Assembly (NCBI RefSeq): GCF_014898055.3
Contig: NW_023601322.1
Span: forward strand, 66,616,740 to 66,680,739
Direction of reading: 5' to 3'
From: Talpa occidentalis
Taxonomy: Eukaryota; Chordata; Mammalia; Eulipotyphla; Talpidae
Length of the DNA stretch: 64,000 bases
Every line of letters begins with the position of its first letter. Within the stretch, counting starts at the first letter, position 1. The notes beneath the pieces are model-generated. The model saw nothing but the letters and a program-made list of their open reading frames with translations. It was not told the origin of the DNA and made no database searches. The position numbers were made by a program, and so were the translations under genes. Positions 1 through 9,900 of this stretch are shown here, piece after piece.

Positions 1-93
1 AGAGGTCTGGGATGGGCAGAAATCAGGAGTAACCCCTCAGCAGGAGAGAGTATCTACAAGAGCCAGCATGGCCAGGGCATTTACTGTTTTCTT

Positions 94-356
94 TTTTTTT
101 TTTTAATTTATTTTTCTTTATTTATGCATACAAGAACTGGGGTGTAGGTCAGAGGTGGTGGGGGCAGTGTGTGTGTGAGAGGATTCACCAGACAGAGTGG
201 GGAGCAGAATAGGCAGATCTACTGAAATACACTGCTGAGGGGAGCAGCGGGCAAGACAGAAGATGCCTGGCCTGGGATCAAATTCATGCTGCACTGGCTG
301 GCCATAGCTTGATAGCGCTGACACTTTGAGCCCTGCGCCACCATAGAGGCTTGATT
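94..356 (-). mobile_element. tRNA-derived SINE, type I (older) subfamily
   Basis: A reverse-oriented copy: the T-rich complement of its A-tail comes first, then the body, then the complement of the tRNA-like head ending near GCGCCACCATAGAGGC. The flanks share CTGTTTTCTT (84-93 and 357-366), the likely target-site duplication. The body has the type I tail wording (complement of CTTGTATGCATAAATAAA). Several substitutions and a diverged B-box region suggest an old copy. Confidence 0.85.
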
Positions 357-374
357 CTGTTTTCTTGCTTACTC

Positions 375-527
375 TTTCCAACAACATTACTAGTAGAGGC
401 CCTTACTAGTTTCGTGCTACAAATGAAGAAACTGAGGCACAAGGTCTTTAGAAATGTGCTTTTGCTGTCACATACAGAACATGGCCCTAGTGTCAGTCCC
501 CAAAGCCCTTGTTCTTAACTACCAGGC
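375..527 (-). repeat. MIR fragment
   Basis: The sequence reads as the reverse strand of MIR: AATGAAGAAACTGAGGCAC, then a diverged stretch, ending in CTTGTTCTTAACTACCA, which is the MIR head in reverse. The copy is weathered and partial. Confidence 0.6.
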
Positions 528-1065
528 CACACTGGAAGTGGTATAGCCCTAGGGGAGAGGACTGAGCATTTGAGGGCGGCAGAGGGGAAGGAGCCATCTT
601 GGAGGTGACTCCCTTTGACCTCTTGACCAACCAGTCTCCCAGACAGACCCCTGGAGCAAGCGCCTGCCAGGCCCCTGAAGGGACAAAGCTCCCCATTCAG
701 TGCTCTGAAGATCTTAGCTCCCAGCTGCTCAGCTCCTTGCAAAGCATTTTCCCTTAATAGCCTCCCATTCAGCAGGATGGCTGCAGCCCGCATCTGCGGA
801 AACCAGGCCATGGCAACTCCTCCTACCAGGCCAGCAAGTCTGCCACGGCTGTAGACACCATGTCCCAAGTTTCTCTCCTCTAAGTCAGGAATCTTCCAAC
901 CCCTTCTACTCTGCCTGCTATTTGCAGGACTCTTGCCTTTACTGGGAGGGCAGAGTAGAGATTCTTTCCCTCAGGCCAATCTGACCTTAATTTTTCTCTG
1001 CAAGAGGTATCTGAGTGGGATGGAGAACAGGAGGAAGAGAAGGTTTCTGAGTTCTACTCCTTCCT
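528..1065. other. Single-copy stretch, no gene seen
   Basis: GC-moderate sequence. Open frames on both strands have no recognisable domains and no convincing splice context. I see no repeat family here. Confidence 0.5.
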
Positions 1066-1140
1066 TCAACTTGCTGTGTGACATTGGAAAAGTTACTTCA
1101 CCCCTCTGGGCATCCTCAACTATAGAATGGAATGTAGCCA
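1066..1140 (+). repeat. MIR core fragment
   Basis: TTGCTGTGTGACATTGGAAA followed by a CTCTGGGCATCCTC-like run matches the MIR core (GTGTGACCTTGGGCAAG then the CCTCAGTTTCCTC region) in plus orientation. A second MIR follows at once. Confidence 0.6.
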
Positions 1141-1145
1141 AGGTG

Positions 1146-1465
1146 TGGATCAGACTGCCCAGGTTTGAACCCTGGATCCACCACTAAGAAATGGTCACCT
1201 TTGAATCCTCTCACCCCCCTGCACCTCTGGCCTGTACCCTAGTTCTTGTATGCATAAATAAAAATATTTTTTAAAAAAGAAATGGTCACTTTCACCTTTA
1301 ACAAAGCTCTCGGAACTTCAGTTTCTTCATCTGTGTATATGTGTTGGTTTACCTCAATAACAACTGAGAGGATTAAAACATAACCCAGATGAGACATAGC
1401 ATAGTATTTGGCTCACAGTAAACAATCGATAAATGTTAGCTGTAATTATTATTATCATAATCAAT
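1146..1465 (+). repeat. MIR, split by a truncated SINE
   Basis: CAGACTGCCCAGGTTTGAAC is the MIR B-box region. After the SINE insertion the MIR resumes with CTTCAGTTTCTTCATCTGTG and ends in the CAATCGATAAATGTTAGC tail. The inserted SINE and its duplicated target site account for 1199-1289. Confidence 0.85.
1199..1276 (+). mobile_element. 5'-truncated type I SINE with perfect target-site duplication
   Basis: Only the last ~78 bp of the SINE is present: CTCTCACCC, CACCTCTGGCCTGTACCC, then TATGCATAAATAAAA and an A-rich tail. AAGAAATGGTCAC occurs at 1186-1198 and again at 1277-1289, a perfect 13-bp target-site duplication. This is therefore a truncated insertion and not a decayed full copy. Confidence 0.9.
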
Positions 1466-1632
1466 ATTTTCAAACTTTTTAGCTACAGAATATTTTTTCT
1501 TTTCAAATACAAATTTAAAGCAGAATCCTGATACTAAATGTAAAAGGTAGAGTCATGGGAAATGTTTGTTCACCCCTTCTTCTGGCCCTTTCTAGCTCTG
1601 ATCCACAGTGGATTTTGGAAAGGATGGTTTTG

Positions 1633-1916
1633 TTTTTGTTTTAAAGATTTATTTATTTATGCATAGAAGAGCTGGGGTGTAGGCCAGAGGTGTGGGAGGG
1701 TGAGAGGATTCACCAGAGACAGAGTGGGGAGCAGAACAAGTGGATTGATTGAAATACACTGCTGAGGGGAGCAGCAGGCAAGACAGGAGAGGTCTGCTGC
1801 ACCATGTGGGTCACCTCCTTGGCTGGGGATTGAACTCATGCTGCAGTACCTGAGGATTGCTTCATAGTGCTGAAAGTTAACCCCTTGCGCCACCAAGGAG
1901 GGAGGCCCTGGTAAGA
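1633..1916 (-). mobile_element. tRNA-derived SINE, type I, near full length
   Basis: A reverse copy with the complement of the AATAAATAAATCTTTAAA tail at its left and the head complement CGCCACCAAGGAGGGAGGCCC at its right. Target-site duplication ATGGTTTTG at 1624-1632 and 1917-1925. The complement of the B box is visible (GGGGATTGAACTC). Confidence 0.9.
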
Positions 1917-1954
1917 ATGGTTTTGACTGATTATCGAGACCCCCTGGTGTGATT

Positions 1955-2070
1955 CAAAACCAGGTTTCAGGCTCCACCCCTGAGATTCTCATTCCAGAAA
2001 TCTGGGATGGGCCCAGACCATAGATCCTGTAGAATCACCCAGGGTAGTTCTAATGATTTCACAGGTTCTC
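1955..2070. mobile_element. MER5A-like hAT DNA transposon fragment
   Basis: The run CTCCACCCCTGAGATTCTC, then AATCTGGGATGGGCCCAGA, matches the recalled MER5 core (CCCACCCCCAGAGTTTCTG, then GGTCTGGGGTGGGGCCCGAGA). MER5 is a short non-autonomous hAT-Charlie element. Ends are not resolved. Confidence 0.65.
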
Positions 2071-3030
2071 GTTCCATAAAGCATTTCCAACCCTTAGGCA
2101 ACATCAAGACTAAGTACAGGGCTTCCTCCCCATCACCCTCTCCGAGGCTGAGAAACATCCCACACAGCCCAGAGGGATCCAATTGTTCCCACGCCCTGGC
2201 TCAGGTCCAGAGTCCCCTGTTTCTTCAGGGTTCCCTTCTGTGAGTTCTTTCTCTTGGAGCCAAAAGGGGACAGAGGGAAAGTGCTTCCTCACCCTCCTCC
2301 AGGCCCAGGCCTCAGTCACCTTATCCCTGCCCCTCTTTCCCAGGCCTGTCTCTTTTGATTAAGTCTAGATGGTCATGGAGGCCTTACCAAGTGCCACTCT
2401 ATCAGTCTCTACTCCTTATCTCTCCCATGCCTGGGGATCTGCTGAAGCTTCTCCCAGGGATATGGTTCTGGCCACAGCTCTAATGGACCCTAGTTTGCTC
2501 TAACTGGCACCTGAGAATGTCCCGGGTCCTGAGTTGGGGTAGAGAGGACAGGCATTCCTTTGTGAAGCCACAGGTACACTGGTGAATCCAGCCACTCTTC
2601 CAGTCCCTCCAAAGTGAATCCCCACCAGACCTTCCACCTGCTATGTGAAAGTCATCCATCCATTCAGCTCTCAGGTCAGCCTGTGCTTACCAGCCCTGGT
2701 CATCTGTCAGTGTTCCTTCTGACATCAGAGGCCACCAGATGGCCCTTATATGCCTCTTGGGTCATCAATCGGTCCTTCTCTCCAGACCAAGGGCTTGATT
2801 TGTGAGTCTCCAGGGTGAAGATCCCTGTCTCAGGGTCAGTGGTAACAGACCTAGCCACGGTCCCCACAGACCTCATAATGGGGCCCACATTTCCCCCAGC
2901 AGCTCCCCAGGTCATGATGCCGAACAGATCTCGATTCCGGCTGCCCCCTATACCCCATCTCCACCGGGCCCAGCTGCCCTCACCACTGGGCCCTTTCCCT
3001 CTGTGACCTGTCTTGGTAATTTGGAAGGTG
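2071..3030. other. Single-copy stretch, no gene seen
   Basis: A CT-rich, moderately GC-rich interval. Short open frames exist on both strands but show no domain, no codon bias I can recognise and no paired splice signals. No repeat was identified. Confidence 0.5.
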
Positions 3031-3039
3031 ATTAACAGT

Positions 3040-3180
3040 GATCACGCTTGAGTTTGACATCTAGGCACGGCCGCTAAATTGAGGCTCACAAAGCCTCCTT
3101 GACATCCAATATGTTATATGCTTTTCCCCTTAATTAGGAGCTAAAGTGGATAAATATGAAGTTGCCATGGCAACAGCCTC
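3040..3180. promoter_or_regulatory. Conserved-looking non-coding block with palindromic RFX site
   Basis: An AT-richer block containing CTTAATTAGGAG (homeodomain-type core) and GTTGCCATGGCAAC at 3161-3174. The latter is a perfect 14-bp palindrome and a textbook X-box for RFX dimers. The block is free of repeats. Conservation is inferred from composition only. Confidence 0.45.
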
Positions 3181-4094
3181 CCAGGTTGGTGGAGGGATGC
3201 AGCTCAGTTTCTGTCGGCTGGCTGGCTGACATGTTGGCTGATGGACCAAGTCGGCGCCTGGGAAGGGTTGGGATAGGGCCTCCTCCCACTTTCCTGGGAA
3301 CCCACCTTCCAAGCACCCAGTTTAGTTATCTTCTCCATCACTGCTCATCAGACTTCACAGAGCTCTGGGGTCCACAGGCCTCAGAGAGTCCAAGCCCCTC
3401 TTAGAGCAGGTGGAGGAACTAACGAGGCAAGTCATTGCCCAAGAAGTCAGAGGCAGACAAGATTTAATGCCCAGATCTGACTTCCAGGCTACAGCTCATA
3501 GTGATACGCAGTTTGGGGGTTCTAGATCTCTTGGAGAATCTATCGAAAACCATGGATTCTTTCTTGGAATACACCTACAGGAAGTTCATGGAGACCCTCC
3601 TCCCCAAAACTTGTCTGTGTACTCCACCTAGTTGTTCCTTCAAAGCTTTACCAGTCACAGAAACTCTTACAAAATATATTTGCATAGTGAGTCTTCATAC
3701 TTTGTTTCTGCCTTTCTCTGCCATGAAGGTCTTGTCTGAGATGCTCCCTAACCTTTTCTCTCTCATCCACCCTTGACAAGGTGCCTCGGGCCTTTCTTCC
3801 ACCTGGACTCTAGATGCATAGCCAGCTTGGGTTGTGGGCAAGGGTAGAGTGATGGGGGTGGGGAGCCCTCGGGACTACATTTGGTGGCTGGAGGCAAGGA
3901 CTGTCCCAGCTCTGCCGGAAAAGGATGGGTTACACAATTTTTTTTTCCCCCTGAGAATCAGAGGCTTGGGCTTTGGGGACAGTAATGGGGGTGAACAAAA
4001 TCACTCAGATCTGAGAGCCCATCTCTGCAACATGGGCTGAGATCAGCCACACAATGGGGTTCAGGTCTAGGACTAAGCCCTGCTTTTTAAATGT
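3175..4094. other. Mostly single-copy; weak MIR trace
   Basis: Only 3400-3495 resembles reverse MIR (AGGCAAGTCATTGCCCAAG, then GCCCAGATCTGACTTCCAGG), and weakly. The rest has no recognisable repeat or exon. Confidence 0.4.
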
Positions 4095-4325
4095 CATTAA
4101 CTAACAGTTGAGTTCTCATCGTGTACAGTTTTTCACATGCTCTCATTTAATCCTCAGCATTTCTGTGGGGCAGGTACTATGATTATCCCTATGTTAGAGA
4201 TTCAGAGAAGCGAGGACTTTTTCCTGATGCCACACAGCTAGTAGGAAGACGAGTTAGGATTTGAACCCAGTTCTGTCTGACTGCAGAGTTCAAGTTCTAA
4301 CAATTATTCTCTACAGCTACCTGAA
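4095..4325 (-). repeat. MIR, nearly complete
   Basis: Reverse MIR: CTCTCATTTAATCCTCAGC, CCACACAGCTAGTAGGAAGA and GGATTTGAACCCAGTTCTG appear in the expected order and spacing. Confidence 0.9.
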
Positions 4326-4396
4326 CTTCCTTTTCCTGATCCACAGTAATGACCCTAATGGTTGTGGGGTGTCATTCCTGGAGTCCTTCTCCTGCT

Positions 4397-4407
4397 GGGG
4401 GGGGGGG
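4397..4407. repeat. G11 homopolymer
   Basis: Eleven consecutive G residues within CTGCTGGGG...GCACTGG. Confidence 0.95.
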
Positions 4408-5654
4408 CACTGGAAAACTCTCTTTCTCTGCCCCCTGCTCTGTGTTGGAGCAGATGGAAGAGAGCACTGAGGAGGAGCCAGCCCTGAGCACCTTGTGATA
4501 GAAGTCAAGATATTTAAACCTTGAAGGAGGGAGCAGGGGAGCCCCAGTCAAAGTGCCTACAAAAGAAAACACCTCAGATCTACTGAAGTCCTATTTTCAG
4601 GACACCAAACTGGGTCTTTCTGTTTCCACCTTTCCTTTTTATGCCAAAGAGATCTAGCTTGGAACCTTTCCTGCTTGGGCCAGGAATGGAGGAAGCACAC
4701 CCCACCCCCACTCCCTATCCAGTACCTAAGTCCAGAATCTGTCCCCTCATCATATCCAATAGGCCTGGTGCAGGCAGGTGGGAGGGAGCAAAGTCCCGCT
4801 TCCCTGAGGAGCTGGGACTCTGGGCTCCTCAGGCGCCCCCGCACCACGTGCTGTGGGTGCTGGCAGCAGGAGCTGGGACTGGTGGCTTGGCCCCCCGAAC
4901 TTCCTTTTCTTCCAGTTCCAACTAAAAATAGAGACAGCAAGGACGCAGCTCGTTCTGTCAGACAGTGTGGGGGGGACGCCTGTGCAGACATAGCTCTCCC
5001 CCTTCTCTGCATGTGAGATCCAGCCCCCAGCTTTCCCCACATCCACCCCCTGCCTCCTACAGCCTTTCGCTGCTGTGGCAGTCATTGGCCCAGGATCCAG
5101 GGTTAGGGTGGGCGATTAGCTGCTTTCCACAGTCTCAGTGAACATTCTCTTTGGTCTCTGACTTTAGGAGGTCTGTGGGTCAGGGTGTAGACTAAAGGAA
5201 TAGGAGACCTGAATTGGGGGGGGGGGTTCTTCTCTCTCTTCCTTAGATTCATGTAGGGCAGTGGTGATAGGGGGCAACAGGACTGTGCCCCCTTTATACC
5301 TTTCAATAAGAGAATGCACAGAAGCCCCAGGCAAATAGGTAGAGTGGTCTCCATGGTAGAGGTGGGGGAGGGGATAAGTACCCTAGGAAGGTCTTCCATT
5401 TTTCAGGGAAGATGACTTTCAAGTCATCCTCCTACCTCTGGTTCTTCCTGCCAGCCCCCTCCTCAAATGACTGAGATAAACCACTACCTGAATTAGTCTC
5501 CTGTTAGGGTGCTGGCTTCGGTAGGCAGCCCTATCCAGCAGAGGCCCAGGAGGGGTCTTTTCCCTTCTTGTGATTCTCTGTCAATCCAGAACAGATACCC
5601 AAGAATCTAGATCGCTACTTGTTTAATCATTCACGGAATGGGAGAGAAGAAGCA
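4408..5654. other. Single-copy interval with MEF2-like site
   Basis: No repeat or exon recognised. It includes an E-box (CACGTG) near 4845, the MEF2 site at 4922-4931 and a second G11 run at 5216-5226. The open frame on the minus strand at 4557-5042 (161 codons) gives a protein with no family resemblance. Confidence 0.5.
4922..4931 (+). promoter_or_regulatory. MEF2 consensus site
   Basis: CTAAAAATAG matches the MEF2 consensus YTA(A/T)4TAR exactly. It lies 3' of a TTCCTTTTCTTCCAGTTCC run in repeat-free sequence. Function is unproven; a 10-bp match can arise by chance in 64 kb. Confidence 0.4.
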
Positions 5655-5750
5655 GTGTGCTATTATATTAGAACTGGCTTGGTACACAGTGGGTGCTTAA
5701 AGACATCAGTTGAATAAGTGAATGAAAGAATGAATAAATGAATGAATAGG
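5655..5750 (+). repeat. L2 3' end with (GAAT)n tail
   Basis: ACTGGCTTGGTACACAGTGG then GTGCTTAAAGACATCAGTTGA and GAATAAATGAATGAAT match the L2 terminus (CTGGCACATAGTAGGTGCTC, then AATATTTGTTGAATGAATGA). Confidence 0.75.
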
Positions 5751-6894
5751 ATGCAGTCATACAGTATGTATTTTTGCAACAGAGCTGGACTAAAAATTGA
5801 GAGAGCCAAGGGCAGGCTAATAATTCAGTGCCTCTTCAAACCAACACACTTTCAATATTTGCTCAGTATTTTTTGGAGGAGAGGCTGTGCAGGGACTAGG
5901 AAGAAAGGGAGGGCCACAGGCTGTAGACCTCTGCCTCTGCCCCATAAACGAGAACAGTTCAGCTCTGGTTCTCACATCGCCAGTTAACACTGAGCTATAC
6001 CAAAACCCATGCATTCTGGAGTAGAAACCCCTCCTGGCAAAGGACCCCATCTTCAGAGCGGAGTTTAATGAACAACTATTATAGTCTGAGCCCCTGCCCA
6101 GTGGGGATCTCACCTCTGGGCTCAGCAGCTTGTGGAAATATTCCTGCCCACCTCCACCCCCACCACGAGGCTTGCACCTGGTAAATACTCTCTTCCACTC
6201 ATTAAATGACCAGTGAGGCTTTAGCACAGCTTAGAGATGGAGCCTTGGGCAGCTGCTTAGTGGGCGACTCCACAGTGGATCTCTTCTCCAGGGGGCTATA
6301 GAGGGGAGAAGATTGGTCTGTTCTACTCACAACCTCCCACCCCCTTCTTGGGAGGGATGGTTAGGATGTGGAGGTGAGCCTGTGTATCACCCCTTACAGT
6401 CTCTAGCTCTGAGCAGTGAGAGTACCCAGCAGCCAGATGGGACCCTCTCTTCCTCCCAGGGAGCTCCTAGCCAGAGTGCTGCTCTCTCTCTGGCCCCCAC
6501 CTCCTTGTTCTGCAGGGGAGTGTCTTGAGCCCCTTGAGCCAGCAAGTGCAAGCACACCCTGGTGGATGGCATTAGAGCCGCTGAAGTAATGCTGTCTGAC
6601 TTCCATTCCCTGGGGATGCCACAGAGAACCAGATGTCTGGCCAATGAGGCGATCACCGGAGCAAAATCTTTAAGTAAATACATAGTCACTCGCTCCCTTT
6701 TCTCTGTTCTGCTTGCCCCGCCCTCCCCTGCTCTCTGCATCCAGCCCCCACTTCCCACCTCAGCCTACCTGTGCCTGCACCCACAGGCTTTCTGCAGCTG
6801 CCTTCTCAGCCTCCACCCCCACAACCAGCATCTCCATCCTCGCTCAGCCCTGCCACCTGAGCAGCATAAAATGAAGCCTCTGAGCACCTGTACA
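5751..6894. other. Single-copy stretch, no gene seen
   Basis: No repeat recognised apart from short low-complexity CT runs near 6700. Open frames on both strands near 5817-6227 and 6562-7083 have no recognisable protein content; the second runs into MIR sequence. Confidence 0.5.
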
Positions 6895-7025
6895 GATGAA
6901 TATATAATAACAACAATAACACTATTTATTTCTCTTTCACTGTTTGCCAGGCACTGGGTTAAATACTTGTTTTTGTACATTATCTCATTTGCTCCTCTCA
7001 GCGACCCTGAGATATACACCACACA
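6895..7025 (-). repeat. MIR fragment
   Basis: TGTTTGCCAGGCACTGGGTT, TACATTATCTCATTTGCTCC and CGACCCTGAGATATAC follow the reverse MIR order. Confidence 0.75.
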
Positions 7026-7034
7026 TCATTCAGA

Positions 7035-7225
7035 TAAGGTTCTGGGATCAAAGTCCCATCTTTGTTATTTATTAACTGTATGACTATAGGAAAATCACTG
7101 AACCTCTCTGAACCTGTTTCCTCAGCTGTAAAATGGGGAGATTCACAGTAGCTCCCTTAGTGGGCCATGTGAGTGTACAATGAAATAAAGCGCCTGCTGG
7201 CTCATGCCGCTGTTATTATCATCAA
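7035..7225 (+). repeat. MIR
   Basis: TATGACTATAGGAAAATCAC, CTGAACCTGTTTCCTCAGCT and GTAAAATGGGGAGATTC match the plus-strand MIR core, then GCGCCTGCTGGCTC at the 3' side. It lies head-to-head with a reverse MIR on each side. Confidence 0.85.
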
Positions 7226-7229
7226 CATA

Positions 7230-7335
7230 TCATATTTCTAAGTGGGAAGCCAGGAAGGCTGAGTCAGGTACCGAGGTCCTGTTTAGCTAGGACACGGCAG
7301 AGGCAGGATTCAGGATTCGAAACAAGGTCTCCCCA
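7230..7335 (-). repeat. MIR fragment
   Basis: GAGTCAGGTACCGAGGTCCT then GGCAGAGGCAGGATTC resembles the reverse MIR 5' half. It is degraded. Confidence 0.45.
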
Positions 7336-9094
7336 GTCCTGCCTGCGGGGCTGCAGGCTCCTCCAGGTTAGTGTCTCCCCTTCTCCTAGCCTGCCCTTGC
7401 CCCTCCCCCCAACAGAGACCCACAGGACCCTCTTTTTCCTTGCCTGTGGGAACTGAAACTAAAGGAACTGGAGTGAGCCTCCAGGCTTCTTCATGACAGC
7501 CAGCATCCCACAATGCTCTGGGGACTGTGTGCACACACCCACCTGCGGGGCCTGGAGGAATCCAGGCTTTAGACTTGAAAGGTAATTCAATCCCCAGAGC
7601 TGCCTCCCTTCCCCCACAGCGCTGGGTGTTCATGCTGGTGACACGGACCCAGTTTCAGAGGAACAAGCGGAGCAAGAGTGCAGAGCCACAGCGGGCTGGC
7701 TGGGCCTCCTTGGTACCGGCACGTGCTCTGCACCTGCACACACCTTGGAGATGCAGCCCACCCTGGCCTCTCGCACCTCCTCTGGCCTTAGCCATTCCCC
7801 ACCCTTTCCTCAGCATCCCTAGGCACCTTGGGCTTTTCCCTTGGCCAAAAAGAGGAAGCTCTGTTTGTGTCTGTACCCCTGACCCTCAGGCCCCACACCA
7901 GGGTCATTTCTCATGGGAGTGGACACTCAATGACTGTGCCTGTCTATCCACCTTTACCTGCCATCTTTGCTCCTCTCACCCCTGTTTTTCCCCACTCAGT
8001 GGCCTAGCTCAGCCCAGGCTCTGAACCTGGTGCCCAGCATTGGGGTCGGGGGAAGGGGATGTGCAACAGGAAGCATGGAGCAGCTCAGAGCTCCTGTTTA
8101 ATTAATAATAGTAACAAGTCAACATGTAATTAGAGGGTGAGGGCATGTGGTGGGCTCCATGGGTCCTCTCCCCCGGGGAGTGGGCTGGAGCCCTGCACGA
8201 TGCCTATTCATGGCTCCAAACCCCATCAGATTCCCCTCTCACCCAGCTCCAGGTCCATCCTGGTCCTGTGGCCGGCTGTCTAACCCACAGTCCACAATTA
8301 TTCCCTAAGGGGAAGCCCTTAGGGCCTTCCCCACTCAATCCTGCTCAGGCTTCTTCTCTTTAGCCTTCTCCACTGGGCAGAAGACACCCACTCCCTTCAG
8401 TCATGCGGGTCCCAAACTCTCCTGGCATCACAACTTCCTGAGGGGGTAGGTCAGTTCTCCATCCACCTGAGTCCTGAGTATTTGGAACAAGAAGTCCCCA
8501 AAAGGAATCCATAACCAGTCAAGCCTCAAAGATCTGCCTACCCATTGGCTTCTGCATTCTGCTCCCCCACTGGCATTGTTCCCATTTTCCTCCAATCAGC
8601 AGGGGTCCAGGGATGCCCCTCTAGTGATCCTCCCCATCCCACCTAGTCCCCTGTTCTCTCAACCTCCAATTCCTATGAGAGCTTTTAGGATGATGGAAAG
8701 GAAGCTTCCCCCCCCACCCCCCCCATTTCCCACCCCATTGTCCATGGGAGGGAGCACGTTGCCCTCCAGTGGCTGTGCCCCGCAGTGGCCTAGGGAGGAA
8801 AGGGTGTCCAGGCCCTAGAAGCATCTTAGTAAGGCCGGGGGTGGGAGCTGGGTAAGGGGCACTTGTGGACCCCTCTTTACAGTCAGATCCCACCAATGTT
8901 TCCCAGCAGCCTAGTTAGCTCTTATCCCCTACTCTGACCCATAGGCCTGCTTGATCAGGCTTATCCTTGACCCCTTCCCCCCGAATATTTTTGGTTTTTT
9001 CACGAGCTTTCAGATCTAGTGCACAGTTTACGCACACTCACTCTCACTCAGCATTGTCCAGCAAAAAGCCTGACCAAAAGGGTCAATTAACTAT
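7336..9094. other. Single-copy interval with a small AT-rich homeodomain-type cluster
   Basis: GC-rich, repeat-poor sequence. At 8098-8133 TTAATTAATAAT and TAATTAG lie in a 36-bp AT-rich island, which suggests homeodomain binding but is not proof. A 165-codon frame at 7527-8024 has no recognisable protein features. Confidence 0.45.
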
Positions 9095-9310
9095 GAAAAT
9101 GACAACCAACAAGATCAACATTCCTGCAGTGCACACCTGGGTGTGAGGCAAGGACTTCACAAGCACTGACCGGACAGGACGCCATCAAGCCCACTTCACA
9201 GATGAGGAGGAAATAGAACCTCAGAGAATTTAGTTAATTTTCTGGTTCACACAGCCAGGGGGACTGAGTTAGGAGTATGATTCTAGAGCCCAACTCTTCA
9301 CCAGGAGGTT
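9095..9310 (-). repeat. MIR
   Basis: CACTTCACAGATGAGGAGG, ACCTCAGAGAATTTAG, TTCACACAGCCAGGGGGAC and CTAGAGCCCAACTCTTCACC follow the reverse MIR order. Confidence 0.85.
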
Positions 9311-9339
9311 GGCCCTAATGGTTACTGATGGGGGACCAT

Positions 9340-9900
9340 GAGCAGGTGAGAGGGTGCAAGGGGAGGAGGAGGCTATGGCAGGGGAGGAGCTGAGGAGCTA
9401 AGCGGGAGGAGAGGGAGCGTCAGGAGCAGGAAGGGGATGGGTGGTGTGGATGAGGGGGTGAGGTGTGCAGGGAAAGTGTGTGGGGGTGAGCCAGGGAGGG
9501 ATGAGGTGTGAGCAGCAAACCAGGCTGGGAGGGGAGTGTCAGGGGTATGAGGGTGCATCAGGGGGAGTGGTTTAGAGAGGAGGTATGGAGAGAATGAGGA
9601 GGTGAGGGTTGAAAGGGCAGTGTGAGGATAAAGTAGCAGGTGGGGAGAGTGTCAGGTGTGTGGGTGTGTGAGGTGGAGGAGGGAGGCGTGAGGGGTATGA
9701 GGGGTGAAAAGGCAGTGTGAGGATGAGTTGGAGGTGGGGGGAGTGTCAGGAATATGGGGTGTAATAGGGCACAAAGTGGTTGAGGGAGGAAGTGAGAAGG
9801 GTATAAAAAGGTGTGAAGACTATGAAGGGCCCTGAGCAGAGGGAGGGGAGTGGAGGAGAGACATGGGGGGTACAGGGGAGGGGTGGATAGGCCTGAGGGA
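9340..9900. repeat. Degenerate G-rich minisatellite
   Basis: About 560 bp is strongly biased to G on the plus strand with recurring GAGTGTCAGG (9534, 9647, 9741), GGCAGTGTGAGG (9616, 9711) and GTATGAGGGGT units. The spacing between these (94-113 bp) suggests a degenerate higher-order unit of about 95 bp. Clustered GGGG runs could form G-quadruplexes. Confidence 0.7.

Noticed and set aside
4557..5085. 161- and 111-codon overlapping frames on the minus strand
   Set aside because: Overlapping frames on both strands here reflect low stop-codon density in GC-rich DNA; no family resemblance.
7500..7525. Second ZNF143-like site (CCCACAATGCTCTGG)
   Set aside because: It matches only part of the motif and lacks the ACTACAATTCCCAG half.
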